From JBKHYJ01 sp046565505 (lineage in GTDB: Bacteria; Acidobacteriota; Blastocatellia; UBA7656), in NCBI GenBank assembly GCA_046565505.1, contig JBKHYJ010000084.1:1-44317 (forward strand): 44,317 bases of DNA, in the 5' to 3' direction. Shown piece by piece: positions 7,008 to 16,768 of this stretch; the stretch's first letter is position 1; every line of letters begins with the position of its first letter. Both the position numbers and the translations under genes were made by a program. The notes beneath the pieces are model-generated. The model was not told where the DNA came from and made no database searches. It saw only the letters and a list, made by a program, of their open reading frames with translations.

Positions 7008-9731
7008 TTGAAGAACACCTATTTCGACCCCGCATCAACGGGGCTTCTGCTGATCGTCTTTTCCCTCGTCGCGCCTGTCTGCCTGAAGGCGCAAACCCCG
7101 CCGGCGCTCGCGCCGAAATTCGCGCAGAGGAAAAGCGGCCCGGAGCTTGAGAGGCGGGCACAGCTCGGCTCTTTCTTCGACGTGGTCGGCCGCAAATCGG
7201 CCGTCTTCGGCTACGAGAACCGCGCGCTCGAAGCATGGGTCTACCCGCTGAAGATACTCGACGATTTCAAACTGTCGTTTCAACTGCGGGGCTACCCGCT
7301 CGAAATCAGCGGCGCGGAGGTCGAGGCGTCGATCAACGTGCGGCCCGAAGCGACGACCTTCACCTATTCGCACGCGGCCTTCACGGTCAGGCAGGTGATC
7401 TTCGCGCCCATAGAAGAGGAGGGGGTCGTGATGCTGCTCGACGTGCGGAGCGTTCTACCGCTGACGGTGACGTGCTCGTTCCGCCCGAGGCTCAGGCTGA
7501 TGTGGCCCGCGGGGCTGATGACTCCGTACGTCGGGTGGGATGAAAAGTCGCGCGCATACACCATAGGCGAGGAGACCAGCCGCTTCGTGGGGATGATAGG
7601 CTCGCCCGCCGCGCGCGACATCTCGCTGATGCCTTACCAGGAAGAGCCGCGCGACATGCCTAATCAATTCGTGATCGAGGCCCCGCCCGAGGCGATGAAG
7701 TCACACTTCATCCCGGTAGTCATCGCGGGCAGCACGGAAGGGCGCGAGAAGGCGAGGGCCACTTACGACAGGCTGCTCGGCGACGCGCGGTCGCTTTACG
7801 AAAAGAACGTGGCTCATTACGCGCGGCTACTGTCGCGGACTATGCGCGTCACGACTCCCGACGAAAGGCTCAACACGGCCTTCGAGTGGGCGAAGGTCGG
7901 CATCGATAAAGGGATCGCCACCAACCCCATGCTCGGCACGGGGCTGCTCGCGGGGTTCCGCACCTCGGGCGAGAGCGAGCGGCCGGGCTTCGCCTGGTTC
8001 TTCGGTCGCGACGCGCTGTGGACCTCGCTGGCGATCAATTCGTACGGGGACTTCGCGGCGACCCGGACGGCGCTCGACTTCCTGAGAAGGGTTCAGCGCG
8101 AGGACGGAAAGATCGCGCACGAGATTTCACAGAGCGCGGCACTCATCGCATGGTTCAAAGATTACCCTTACGCATGGGCGAGCGCGGACGCGACGCCCCT
8201 TTACATCATCGCGCATGCGGATTACTTTCGGGCGAGCGGCGACCTCAATTTCATAAGGCAGAACTGGGACTCAATCGTCCGGGCTTACCGCTTCTCCGCG
8301 CGGACGGACACGGACGGCAACGGCCTGATCGAAAACACCAATTTCGGGCACGGGTGGGTGGAAGGCGGCGCGCTTTACCCCCCGCGCGAAGAGATATATT
8401 TACAGGGGCTTTGGGTCGAAGCGTTGAAGGGACTGGCCGAACTCGCCGACGCCGCGGGCGATAAGACAATCGCCGCCGACGCGCGGGCGGCTTCGGACCG
8501 CACCCGCGCCGCGATAGAGAAAACCTACTGGCTCGCGGACCGGGGCTTTTATGCTTTCGCCACCAACCTCCCGCGCACCTCGCCCCGCGCCGCCGAGCCT
8601 GGGCCGAACCGCGACCTGCGGCAATCGCGAATGGACGCCCTCGACCGCGAGAGCTTGATTGACGAGGATACGGTCTTGCCCGCTGTGCCTTTATGGTGGG
8701 GCATGCTCGACGAGTCGCGAGCGCAGTCTGAAATAGACCACCTGGGCGGCGGCGCTATGGCGACCGACTGGGGCGCGCGAATCATATCCAACCACAGCCA
8801 GCTATACGACCCTCTGTCTTACCACTACGGGTCCGTGTGGCCGCTCTTCACGGGGTGGGCGGCAATGGGGGCGTACCGTTACGGGCGGCCTCATGTGGGC
8901 TATCAGGCGTTGATGGCTAACGCGCTGCTCACCTATGGCGGCGCGCTGGGGTTCGTCACGGAGTTGTTATCAGGGGATTTCAATTCGGCTTTCGGCCGCT
9001 CTTCGCATCATCAAATCTGGTCGGAGGCTATGGTCGTGACGCCGACCGTCCGCGGGCTGCTGGGAATAGAGGTGAGCGGCGGAGGCAAGGTGTTGAGCTT
9101 CGCGCCGCAACTGCCGGCCGACTGGGACCGGGTTGCCGCGCGCGCCGTCCCCGCGGGCGAGGCGCGTTACGACCTGTCGCTCGAGCGTGGTAGGGGGCGG
9201 GCGACTGTCGGAGTCATTCGCCGCGATCAAGATAACGCAGGCAATGGCGGAGCGCGGGGCGGCATGGCCCTTATAATCGTCGCGCCGGCATTCCCACAGG
9301 ACGCGCATGTGCGTTCGGTTACCGTCAACGGCCGCGCGGCAAAGTTTGAAATGAGGCGCGAGGGAGACGTACAGCGCGCCATCGTCAGAGTCGATGGAAA
9401 CGCGGCGAGGAATGAAATCGTTTACGCGTATGACGAAGGCACCGAGGTTTACGTCGAGCACGAAGTGCCCCGGCCGGGGGCAAGTAATCAAGGGCTCCGG
9501 GTCTTGCGGTCGAGCGCGGACGCGAAGGGACTGCGTTTAGTGCTTGAGGGGCTCGGGGGGCGCTCTTACGAGTTGGGCGCTCGCAGCCGCCTCAGGCTCG
9601 GCGAAGCGGCCGGCGTGAAGATAATCGAAACCTCCGGCCGCAACACCAGGCTGCTGGTCAGCTTCGACGGGCCGGCCGACGCATACGTCCGGCGCGAGGT
9701 GACGGTGCCGCTGCTCACCAGGAATAACTGA
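7008..9731 (+). CDS. Secreted glycogen-debranching-like glycosidase (amylo-alpha-1,6-glucosidase type), 907 aa
   Basis: An (alpha/alpha)6-barrel glycosidase resembling bacterial amylo-alpha-1,6-glucosidase proteins. The catalytic barrel is in the middle and C-terminal half; recognisable blocks are WFFGRDALWTSLA, GHGWVEGG, SYHYGSVWPLFTGW and HHQIWSEAM. An N-terminal hydrophobic stretch (about residues 13-29, ending CLKAQ) looks like a signal peptide, so it probably acts in the periplasm or outside. The N-terminal ~250 residues look like a beta-sandwich domain and the last ~200 residues another beta-rich region. Start TTG 7008 has GAAAGG 7 nt upstream. It lies 76 nt after the amidinotransferase, but its function points to sugar use with the TonB receptor and trehalase that follow rather than to the NRPS pathway. 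The exact GH family and linkage specificity are uncertain. Confidence 0.85.
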   Translation: MKNTYFDPASTGLLLIVFSLVAPVCLKAQTPPALAPKFAQRKSGPELERRAQLGSFFDVVGRKSAVFGYENRALEAWVYPLKILDDFKLSFQLRGYPLEISGAEVEASINVRPEATTFTYSHAAFTVRQVIFAPIEEEGVVMLLDVRSVLPLTVTCSFRPRLRLMWPAGLMTPYVGWDEKSRAYTIGEETSRFVGMIGSPAARDISLMPYQEEPRDMPNQFVIEAPPEAMKSHFIPVVIAGSTEGREKARATYDRLLGDARSLYEKNVAHYARLLSRTMRVTTPDERLNTAFEWAKVGIDKGIATNPMLGTGLLAGFRTSGESERPGFAWFFGRDALWTSLAINSYGDFAATRTALDFLRRVQREDGKIAHEISQSAALIAWFKDYPYAWASADATPLYIIAHADYFRASGDLNFIRQNWDSIVRAYRFSARTDTDGNGLIENTNFGHGWVEGGALYPPREEIYLQGLWVEALKGLAELADAAGDKTIAADARAASDRTRAAIEKTYWLADRGFYAFATNLPRTSPRAAEPGPNRDLRQSRMDALDRESLIDEDTVLPAVPLWWGMLDESRAQSEIDHLGGGAMATDWGARIISNHSQLYDPLSYHYGSVWPLFTGWAAMGAYRYGRPHVGYQALMANALLTYGGALGFVTELLSGDFNSAFGRSSHHQIWSEAMVVTPTVRGLLGIEVSGGGKVLSFAPQLPADWDRVAARAVPAGEARYDLSLERGRGRATVGVIRRDQDNAGNGGARGGMALIIVAPAFPQDAHVRSVTVNGRAAKFEMRREGDVQRAIVRVDGNAARNEIVYAYDEGTEVYVEHEVPRPGASNQGLRVLRSSADAKGLRLVLEGLGGRSYELGARSRLRLGEAAGVKIIETSGRNTRLLVSFDGPADAYVRREVTVPLLTRNN

Positions 9732-9816
9732 CGCGCGGAGGCAGGCCGGACAGCCGCATGAATCCGCCGCCGCTAGTCTCGGAGGTATGCGGGAAGATTA
9801 CGCGGCGGCGCATGCG

Positions 9817-9861
9817 AAAAAAAATAGGGACGAGACGCTCGGATGGGCGTCTCGTCCCTAT
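9817..9861 (-). terminator. Intrinsic terminator of the TonB-receptor gene
   Basis: A perfect 15-bp stem pairs 9824-9838 with 9847-9861 around an 8-nt loop. Read on the minus strand it is followed by eight T residues (A8 on the plus strand, 9817-9824). It lies about 50 nt past the stop of the minus-strand receptor gene. There is no T run on the plus side, so it is directional. Confidence 0.93.
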
Positions 9862-9910
9862 GGTCACGGGCCGCGCCATGAGGGCGCGCGCCGGCTGATT
9901 AAAGTCGCTC

Positions 9911-12900
9911 CTAGAATTTGAACTTCAGGGCGAACTGGAAATTGCGCTGCGGGTCCTGCCCGCCGTACGCCGTTGACGTGATGGTGCCGGCGTTCGAGTT
10001 AGGGTTGGCCGGGTCGCCTATGAAGTCATTCGGGTTCGCGAGGTTCACGTGGTTGAAGACGTTGACAGCCTCTATGCGGAATTCAAGCTCTTTGTTTTCT
10101 GTGAACTTGAATTTCTTGAACAGCGAGGCGTCTGTCCTCCAGTACCACGGCCCGCGCAGCGAATTCCTCTCCAGGTTGCCGAACGTCCCCACCGCCGGTT
10201 TCGCGAAGGCGGCCGGGTCGAACCAGCGGTCCCTGCCGCCCTCGCCTATCCTCGGGTCGCCGATCAGGTCCGGGCGGTTCGGGCCCGTGTCAGAGATTCC
10301 GCTGGTGTCGATACCGACGTTGAAAGGCAGCCCGCTCTGGATCGTCGTCGTAGAGTTGAACTGCCACCCGCCTATCAGGTAATCAACGCCCTTCGACACG
10401 CCCCCCATGAATCGCCTGTTGCGGCCGAAGGGTAATTCCGCCACCTGCGCCACGACGAAGTTGTGCGTGCGATCAAAGTCCTGAGGGCCGCGATTCAAGT
10501 CGCGGTCGAAGATGAATTGATCGGCGTCGTTGAAGGTCGCCCTCTGGTAGGTGTAGTGCGCCAGCAGCGAAAAGCCGCTGCTGAAGCGCTTCGTGATCTT
10601 CGTCTGTAGCGCGTTGTAGCGGTTATCCGCGCAGTTGCAGAAGTAGTCAATGCCCTGCGTCCAGCCGAACTTCTGGAAGAACGGCTTGGCGAGGTTCGTG
10701 TTCCTGCCCGGCGTGAAACCGGCTATGGTGGCCTGATTCACGTTAAAGGCAGGGCCCCCGCCTGCGAACACGTGCGTGCCTTTGTTGCCCACGTAAGCCG
10801 CCTCAAGCGAGATGGTCTTCGTCAGCTCATGCTGGACCGTCACGTTATAAGCGTCCACGCTCGGCAGTCGCATCTTCTCCGGCAGGGCGCGCGCGAACAC
10901 GCCATCCGGCAGGAAGAAGCGGCCACTGGCCGGCAGCGTCGCGTTCGGCCTGCCGCCGGCGTTGGGCGGCGCGTCCAGGCCGAAGAAGGCTGTGAAGGCC
11001 GGCGGCCCCTGCGCCAGGTTGAAGACGCGCCCGGATTGCGTCTCGCGGTTCAACTCCTGCACGGCCAGCACGGGCAGGTTCTGCGTCACGCTGTGGCCGA
11101 AGACGGAGCCGAACACGCCTATGTCGTAGCTGCGGCCGTAGCCGGCGCGGATCACGGTCTTTTCGTTAAGCTGGTAGGCGATGCCTAGGCGCGGCGCCCA
11201 GTTCAGGCTGTTTTCGACGTTGCCATTCAGGTCATTGCCGCCGACCCCCGCGACGACGACCTCGCCCGTTTCCAGGTCGAGGAAGCCGCCGTTGCCCGGC
11301 TCGTTGACGGTCTGCGGGTTTATGACGTCGAGCCGGAGCCCGTAGGTCAGGGTCAATTTCTGCGTCGCGCGCCAGGTGTCTTGCCCGTAATAGAAGTGAC
11401 GCCACTGCCGCTCCCTGGCGTCGGTGCTCGTGCTGACGTAGCGCCTGAATCGCGTCACGTCGCCGATCAGGAACGTGGCGATCCCGAGGCCCTCACTGCC
11501 CGCCCCGCCCGTGCGCTGCGGGCTGAACTCAAGCTCGCCCGCGCGGTGCGCGTCGCTCGGAACGCGGAGGTTATAGGCGCGGCGTACGTCGACGCCGAAT
11601 TTGAAGGTGTGAGTCCCGGAGGTCTTCAGCACGTTGCCGACCCACTGGAACTGTTTCTCCTGCTGGTCGAGCGGGCAGTTGCAGCGGTTGACCCCGAGGC
11701 CCGACCCGAAGTTGAAGCCGCGGTCGCCCTGAACGAAGCCGCCGAACAGGCCCGAGCTGAAGTCATCGAAGTTCAGGCCCGGGATGCCCGCGTCGGCCGC
11801 AGGCGTCGTGCCGAAGTCGAACGGCAACACGTTCACCCCATACTTGAAGTAGCCGAAACGGAAGTCGACGAGCATGCTCTGTGACAGCGTGTAGTCGAAC
11901 CCCACGGCCAGGCTGTGGTTGCGGACCTTCGACGTGCCGCCGAGCGAGACCAGTTCCAACCCGCCTCCCTGGCCGAACGCACCCGGCCCGTCGCGCCTGT
12001 AGTCGGCGAAGCTGTATCGGCCGAACAGGTTCAGCTTGTCCGAGAACCGATTGTCTATGCGAACGTCGAAGGTGTCGTTGTCGAAAAGCTCGCTGCCGGC
12101 GGCGACGAAATTATCGCGCGTCCCGTTGTCCCTGCCCGGCGCATTCGGCGCGGGTATGAGCTTCAGGATGTTGAGCGCCTGCGGGGACAGCCGCCCGCCG
12201 GGTATTCTCGCCCCGGCGAACTCCTGGCCCGTCAGCGGGTCAAAAATCCTGACCCCGTATTCGCTCAGGTCGCCCGCGCGCGCGCGCAGAGTCGGCACCG
12301 TCAGCAGGCGCGACCCGCCGACCTTGCTGCGCGTGCCTTGATAATCCCCGAAGAAGAACATCTTCTCTCTACGGATGGGGCCGCCGATGGAGCCGCCGAA
12401 TTGATTCTTCAAAGTATCGGGGATGGCCTTGCCCGTGAGCGGGTCCTTCTGAAACTGCGAGAAAGGGTTGCGGGCTTGCAGCACGTCGTTCTGCCTGAAC
12501 TCGAAGAGGCTGCCGTGAAATTCGTTCGTGCCCGACTTGGTCTGCACGGAGACGACGCCCGCGATGGCCTGGCCGAACTCCGCGTCGTAATTCTGCGAGG
12601 TGATCTTGGTCTCGCCTATGGACTCGAAGTTCGGGTTGATGACGATGATGCCGAGGATCGGGTCGCGGTTTTCGGTGCCGTCCAACTGGTACCCCGTGCC
12701 GCTGAAGTGCTGACCATTCACTATAGTTTGTATCGACCCCTGCGGGTTCTCGCTCGCCGCGTGCTGCCACACCTGTTGCTGCGTGCCCGGCGTGAGCAGT
12801 ATGAACCTGGTGAAGTTGCGGTCGAGGATCGGCAGGTCGGTGATCTGTTTCGTCTCGAACGTGGTGGCGACGTCTGCGCGGTCCGTCTTGAGCAACTGGC

Positions 12901-13282
12901 CCGCGGACGCCGTGACTGTCACCGTGTCGCTTATCGCGCCGGGTTCGAGCGTGGCGTCCACCTTAGTCTGGGCGTCAACGTTGACGACGACCGAAGAGAC
13001 GAGCCCCTGCTTGAAGCCCTGCGCCTCGATCTTCACCTCGTAGTTGCCCGGGAGCAGTCGCTCCTTGACGTAAAGGCCCGAATCGTTCGTCGTCACGATG
13101 TCGGACGTCTTCCGCTCCACGCTCGTTATGGTAACGGTCGCCCCCGGGACTATGGCCCCGCTGGCGTCGGTTACGGTGCCGCTGATGCTCCCGTACACGG
13201 CTTGCGCCCTCGCGCTTGATGCAAGGGCCCCGAGTACGAGCAGCAGACTAAACAGAAGCAAAGAAGTTCTGTTTCTTTCCAT
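9911..13282 (-). CDS. TonB-dependent-receptor-like outer membrane protein with N-terminal carboxypeptidase-regulatory (CNA-B-like) domain, 1123 aa
   Basis: Outer membrane transporter of the Oar type that is strongly expanded in Acidobacteriota. It has a signal peptide (about 1-26, ending ASSARA), a carboxypeptidase-regulatory-like beta-sandwich domain (about 29-115, GSISGTVTDASGAIVPGATV), a plug region with LPILDRNFTRF, and a long C-terminal beta-barrel ending in FQFALKFKF with a terminal aromatic residue, as expected for Bam-assembled barrels. No clear TonB box was seen. Start ATG 13282 has GGAGG 8 nt upstream. It sits between two glycoside hydrolases (debranching-like enzyme and trehalase), which suggests import of alpha-glucan or trehalose-type sugars, but the substrate is an inference from neighbourhood only. 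Confidence 0.93.
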   Translation of the reverse strand: MERNRTSLLLFSLLLVLGALASSARAQAVYGSISGTVTDASGAIVPGATVTITSVERKTSDIVTTNDSGLYVKERLLPGNYEVKIEAQGFKQGLVSSVVVNVDAQTKVDATLEPGAISDTVTVTASAGQLLKTDRADVATTFETKQITDLPILDRNFTRFILLTPGTQQQVWQHAASENPQGSIQTIVNGQHFSGTGYQLDGTENRDPILGIIVINPNFESIGETKITSQNYDAEFGQAIAGVVSVQTKSGTNEFHGSLFEFRQNDVLQARNPFSQFQKDPLTGKAIPDTLKNQFGGSIGGPIRREKMFFFGDYQGTRSKVGGSRLLTVPTLRARAGDLSEYGVRIFDPLTGQEFAGARIPGGRLSPQALNILKLIPAPNAPGRDNGTRDNFVAAGSELFDNDTFDVRIDNRFSDKLNLFGRYSFADYRRDGPGAFGQGGGLELVSLGGTSKVRNHSLAVGFDYTLSQSMLVDFRFGYFKYGVNVLPFDFGTTPAADAGIPGLNFDDFSSGLFGGFVQGDRGFNFGSGLGVNRCNCPLDQQEKQFQWVGNVLKTSGTHTFKFGVDVRRAYNLRVPSDAHRAGELEFSPQRTGGAGSEGLGIATFLIGDVTRFRRYVSTSTDARERQWRHFYYGQDTWRATQKLTLTYGLRLDVINPQTVNEPGNGGFLDLETGEVVVAGVGGNDLNGNVENSLNWAPRLGIAYQLNEKTVIRAGYGRSYDIGVFGSVFGHSVTQNLPVLAVQELNRETQSGRVFNLAQGPPAFTAFFGLDAPPNAGGRPNATLPASGRFFLPDGVFARALPEKMRLPSVDAYNVTVQHELTKTISLEAAYVGNKGTHVFAGGGPAFNVNQATIAGFTPGRNTNLAKPFFQKFGWTQGIDYFCNCADNRYNALQTKITKRFSSGFSLLAHYTYQRATFNDADQFIFDRDLNRGPQDFDRTHNFVVAQVAELPFGRNRRFMGGVSKGVDYLIGGWQFNSTTTIQSGLPFNVGIDTSGISDTGPNRPDLIGDPRIGEGGRDRWFDPAAFAKPAVGTFGNLERNSLRGPWYWRTDASLFKKFKFTENKELEFRIEAVNVFNHVNLANPNDFIGDPANPNSNAGTITSTAYGGQDPQRNFQFALKFKF

Positions 13283-13955
13283 AAGTGGTGCCTCCGTGAT
13301 TGCCGGCTCTTAGCCCTGGTTCTAACAAAATCAAATAAGAAGTCGCGCCGCTGAATTCGCGTCGCTACGGAATGTCTGTACAAGTCGGCGTCCCGCGGCT
13401 CGTCCCATGCTGAAAGGGGTCTATTCGCCGGTGAGGTTACATCGACCGCTTGCCTGGTAATTCGAGCCTTCTCTCAACGAAGCGTCTCGAAATTGTTCTC
13501 TCATTGACGACACGGCGGGCCGGGACGGGGGGCTGATCCTCCGTACCAAGGCCTGCCGGATCGAAGGGGTGAAGCTTACCGCATGACTATTGCTTTCGTT
13601 ACCGTGGCGCTAAGCTACCGCGAAAAAATCGCGAATGTCTCCGCCGCTGCCGCGCTCGTTTGCGACCAACAGGCACACCCGCTATCGGGGACCTCCCCTC
13701 ACAGCTAATCTCTTATAATCTGTCAATATAAGTGGCCTCGTTGTATCTTATTCCCGTTCGGGCTGTCAAGATGAATCCTGCAAATCCGTAATCGCCAAAG
13801 AATAGGGCGGCGGGCTCGTTTGCGGAGGCCGCCGCCCGGCGCGGGTGAATGGCGGGGCCGTCAGATTGATACGGCCGTCGCGGAAGATGTAATATCAGCA
13901 GGCGTTCAACCGCTGTAGCGCGCGGCCGCCATCGAATTTTTCAAGGGGGTGAGAA
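13283..13955. other. Intergenic region between the divergent TonB receptor and trehalase genes
   Basis: This 673-nt region separates divergent genes and must hold promoters for both. I see a plausible plus promoter at 13866-13895 (listed separately). There is a GC hairpin (13805-13813 with 13829-13837) without a T tract. TATAAT at 13714 has no partner -35. Minus-strand TTGACA boxes at 13769 and 13726 lie more than 400 nt from the receptor start. No conserved open reading frame was seen. Confidence 0.6.
13866..13895 (+). promoter_or_regulatory. Sigma70-like promoter candidate for the trehalase gene
   Basis: TTGATA (13866-13871), an 18-nt spacer, then TAATAT (13890-13895) directly preceded by TG. 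The predicted transcript would have a leader of about 55 nt before ATG 13956. This was read by eye only. Confidence 0.4.
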
Positions 13956-15623
13956 ATGCTTAGAGCAAGTGAGCCATCCGAAGGCCGGAAAAGGAGGCTT
14001 TCGGTCTTTTCCGTGGTCGCCTTACTCGCCTTATCTTCTTCGCCCGCGGCGCTGCCCGCCCGCCAGACCGGCAGCGTCCCCGCGGCACAGCTTCAATCCA
14101 TACGAGACTACATCAGGCGGAGCTGGCACACGCTTATGCGCTCCAACGCGAAGCTCGCGGACGCGGCCGTGGACCCGAAGTTCAAGGCGGCCGCCGGCAG
14201 CCGCTGGCCCGTCTACGTGTCGCGCAAGGAGAATTTCGGCGAAGTCGAGGCGAGGCTGCGCAAACAGATGCCCCCGGCCGATTTCGCCAGGATAGAGATT
14301 CGCCGGCTCCCCGAGGGCCAGGTCGAAGGCCACGGGCTGCTCTACCTGCCCAACCCCTACGTCGTGCCGGGCGGGCGCTTCAACGAAATGTATGGGTGGG
14401 ACAGTTACTTCATACAGGTCGGGCTGCTCAACGACGGCGAGGTGCAGCTCGCGAAGGACATGATCGACAACTTCCTTTATCAGGTGGATCACTATGGCAA
14501 GATCTTGAACGCGAACCGGACCTATTACCTCACGCGGTCACAGCCGCCATTCCTCACGCAGATGATACTGGGCGTTTACAGAAAGACGCGCGACCGCCGG
14601 TGGCTCGAAAGCACGGTCCCGGCCATCGAGAAGTATTACCGCTTCTGGGTCGAAGGGCCTCACCTGACGAAACAGACGGGCCTCTCACGCTATTATGATT
14701 TCGGGGATGGGCCGGCCCCCGAGGCCATAGCCGACGAGCGCGACGAGCAGGGGAAGACTCACTACGACCGCGTGAAAGAGTACTACCGCACGCACGAAGT
14801 CAAAGATTACGACGTGAGCAAGTTTTACGACAGGGGGAAGGACCAGTTGACCGACCTCTTTTACAAGGGCGACCGCTCGATGCGCGAGTCGGGGTTCGAC
14901 CCATCGAACCGCTTCGGCCCGTTCAACGCCGACATCATCGATTACAACCCCGTCTGCCTAAACTCGCTGCTCTACCTGATGGAGACCGAGGCGGCGGAGA
15001 TAATGAGGACGCTCGGGCGCGCGGGCGAAGCGGCGGGGTGGCTCCGCCGCGCGGCCGAGCGTAAAGACAGGGTCAACCGCCTGATGTGGGACCCCGAAGA
15101 CGGGCTTTATTACGACTACAACTTCGCGGAGGGCAGGGTGAGGCGTTACCCATTCGCGACCACGTTCTACCCGCTGTGGGCGGGGATAGCGGGCCGCGAG
15201 CAGGCGGCGAGAGTTGCGTCTAACCTCACTCTGTTCGAGCGGCCCGGCGGCGTGCTGACGAGCACAAACGTGAGCGGCAGCCAGTGGGACGCGCCCTTCG
15301 GGTGGGCGCCTCTGCAAATGATCGCGGTGAGCGGGCTGCGACGTTACGGGTACGATAAGGAGGCCGACCGCATCGCCGCCAACTTTCTTTCGATGGTGCT
15401 CAAAGAGTTCATAGACCACAACACAATCGTCGAGAAGTATGACGTCGAGGCCCGCAAGTCTCAGATAGGCGCCGGGCTGAAGTTCGGTTATACGTCCAAC
15501 CAGATAGGCTTCGGCTGGACCAACGCGGCCTTCACGGAACTCTACGCGGGGCTGCCCGAAATCAAAAGGAGGGACGTGCTCAAGCCGAATGGGCTGCCCG
15601 TGCCGCCGCGAAAGGGCATGTGA
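13956..15623 (+). CDS. treA: Periplasmic alpha,alpha-trehalase, GH37, 555 aa
   Basis: Hydrolyses trehalose to two glucose molecules. Both GH37 signatures are present: the first around PGGRFNEMYGWDSYF (about residue 139) and the second SQWDAPFGWAPLQ (about residue 445). Length fits TreA/TreF. Start ATG 13956 follows AAGGGGGTGAGAA, a good ribosome site. The N-terminus is basic (RKRR) followed by a hydrophobic run (about 18-35), giving a signal peptide and periplasmic location. It is divergent from the TonB receptor, and the next plus-strand gene (TPR protein) follows closely. With the debranching-like enzyme on the other side of the receptor it suggests a trehalose/alpha-glucan use block. Confidence 0.95.
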   Translation: MLRASEPSEGRKRRLSVFSVVALLALSSSPAALPARQTGSVPAAQLQSIRDYIRRSWHTLMRSNAKLADAAVDPKFKAAAGSRWPVYVSRKENFGEVEARLRKQMPPADFARIEIRRLPEGQVEGHGLLYLPNPYVVPGGRFNEMYGWDSYFIQVGLLNDGEVQLAKDMIDNFLYQVDHYGKILNANRTYYLTRSQPPFLTQMILGVYRKTRDRRWLESTVPAIEKYYRFWVEGPHLTKQTGLSRYYDFGDGPAPEAIADERDEQGKTHYDRVKEYYRTHEVKDYDVSKFYDRGKDQLTDLFYKGDRSMRESGFDPSNRFGPFNADIIDYNPVCLNSLLYLMETEAAEIMRTLGRAGEAAGWLRRAAERKDRVNRLMWDPEDGLYYDYNFAEGRVRRYPFATTFYPLWAGIAGREQAARVASNLTLFERPGGVLTSTNVSGSQWDAPFGWAPLQMIAVSGLRRYGYDKEADRIAANFLSMVLKEFIDHNTIVEKYDVEARKSQIGAGLKFGYTSNQIGFGWTNAAFTELYAGLPEIKRRDVLKPNGLPVPPRKGM

Positions 15624-15721
15624 GGGCGGCGCGGGCCCTCATCCGCCGGGCGTTTGGACTGGTCGCGAGCCGTTGCGCTATGCTTATCAGGAGCAGGCGG
15701 TATCATTCAGGGCTGTCGGTT

Positions 15722-16762
15722 ATGACGATCAAGGTTTCATCTTGGGTTTTTCTGCTCGGCGGGTGGTTGTTGCTGGCGGCCGCGGGCGCGGCCGGCGGTG
15801 GGAATCAACAGCCGCCGGAGCCTGTCGCCGCGGCGCTCGCGCAGGCGCAGTCGCTGCTGGCGGCGGGGAGGACAGATTCAGCCATAGATGCGCTCAAGGC
15901 CATCGCTAAATCCGCGCCGGACGATTCGCGGGTGATTCACCTGCTTGGCCTGGCTTATTACCAAAAGGCCGATTACCCGCGCGCGGTCGAATACCTCTCG
16001 TCTTCCGTCAAGCAGGCGAAAGAGGGGTCGGCCCAGCACCGGCAGGCCGTCAGGCTGATCGGCATGTCTCATTATTTCCTCGGGCACAGCAAGGAAGCCG
16101 CGGCCTACCTCGAACTCGTCAAGAACTGGTCCCCCGACGACACGGAGAACGCTTACGTGCTCGGCGTCAGTTACCTCCAGTCCCATGACAACGACAAAGC
16201 GCGCGCTAGCTTCGGCCGCATGTTCGCCGTCGCCCCGGACTCCGCCCCCGCGTACTTGATAAACGCCCAGATGATGATTCGCCAGGGGCTCGAAGAGGCC
16301 GCGGAGAAAGAGCTGGCCAAGGCCCTGGCGCTCGACCCGAAACTGCCTCAGGCGAATTTCCTGCTGGGCGAGCTTGCCATCTATCACGCCAACATAGACC
16401 TGGGCGTAGAGCTTTTAAAAAAGGAGATAGCCATCAACCCGGGCTTCGCGATGTCTTATTACATGCTGGGCGAGGCGTACGGCAGGCAGCTCAAGTGGGA
16501 CGAGGCGGTCGCCCCGCTGCAAAAATCCATCTGGCTGAACCCATTCTTCAGCGGGCCTTACGTCGTGCTGGGCAAGGTCTATCTGAAGAAGGGCGACCTG
16601 CCGAATGCCGAGAGCATCCTGAGGCGCGCCCTCGCGATGGACCCGAACAATTATTCGGGCCACCACCTCCTGGCGCAGGTGCTACAGCAGGCTGGCAGAA
16701 TGGAGGAGGCGAAAAAAGAGTTCGAGGCCGCGGAGAGCTTGCGCGCGGCCGCCAACAAGTAG
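15722..16762 (+). CDS. Secreted tetratricopeptide-repeat protein, 346 aa (longer start at 15620 possible)
   Basis: A string of roughly eight TPR units fills residues about 40-340 (for example PKLPQANFLLGELAIYHA and NPGFAMSYYMLGEAYG). TPRs form protein-binding superhelices, so an adaptor role outside the cytoplasm is likely. I prefer ATG 15722 because MTIKVSSW is followed at once by a hydrophobic core (VFLLGGWLLLAAAGAA), a clean signal peptide. The frame is open upstream: ATG 15680 would only lengthen the n-region, while GTG 15620 overlaps the trehalase stop. No strong ribosome site decides this. It is 6 nt before the CRTAC1-type gene, so the two form an operon, mirrored by a paralogous pair on the other strand. 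Confidence 0.85.
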   Translation: MTIKVSSWVFLLGGWLLLAAAGAAGGGNQQPPEPVAAALAQAQSLLAAGRTDSAIDALKAIAKSAPDDSRVIHLLGLAYYQKADYPRAVEYLSSSVKQAKEGSAQHRQAVRLIGMSHYFLGHSKEAAAYLELVKNWSPDDTENAYVLGVSYLQSHDNDKARASFGRMFAVAPDSAPAYLINAQMMIRQGLEEAAEKELAKALALDPKLPQANFLLGELAIYHANIDLGVELLKKEIAINPGFAMSYYMLGEAYGRQLKWDEAVAPLQKSIWLNPFFSGPYVVLGKVYLKKGDLPNAESILRRALAMDPNNYSGHHLLAQVLQQAGRMEEAKKEFEAAESLRAAANK

Positions 16763-16768
16763 GGACCC

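Noticed and set aside
11915..13219. 434-codon plus-strand frame opposite the TonB receptor
   Set aside because: GC-rich antisense shadow with Arg/Ala/Val bias and no ribosome site; the minus-strand receptor is certain.
13714..13719. TATAAT box in the trehalase upstream region
   Set aside because: No -35 hexamer at 16-18 nt and no TG extension; a better candidate lies closer to the gene.
13740..13769. Minus-strand TTGACA-N18-TACAAC as TonB-receptor promoter
   Set aside because: About 450 nt from the start codon; possible but too weak and distant to call.
13805..13837. 9-bp GC hairpin (GGGCGGCGG/CCGCCGCCC)
   Set aside because: 15-nt loop and no T tract on either side; likely chance in GC-rich DNA.
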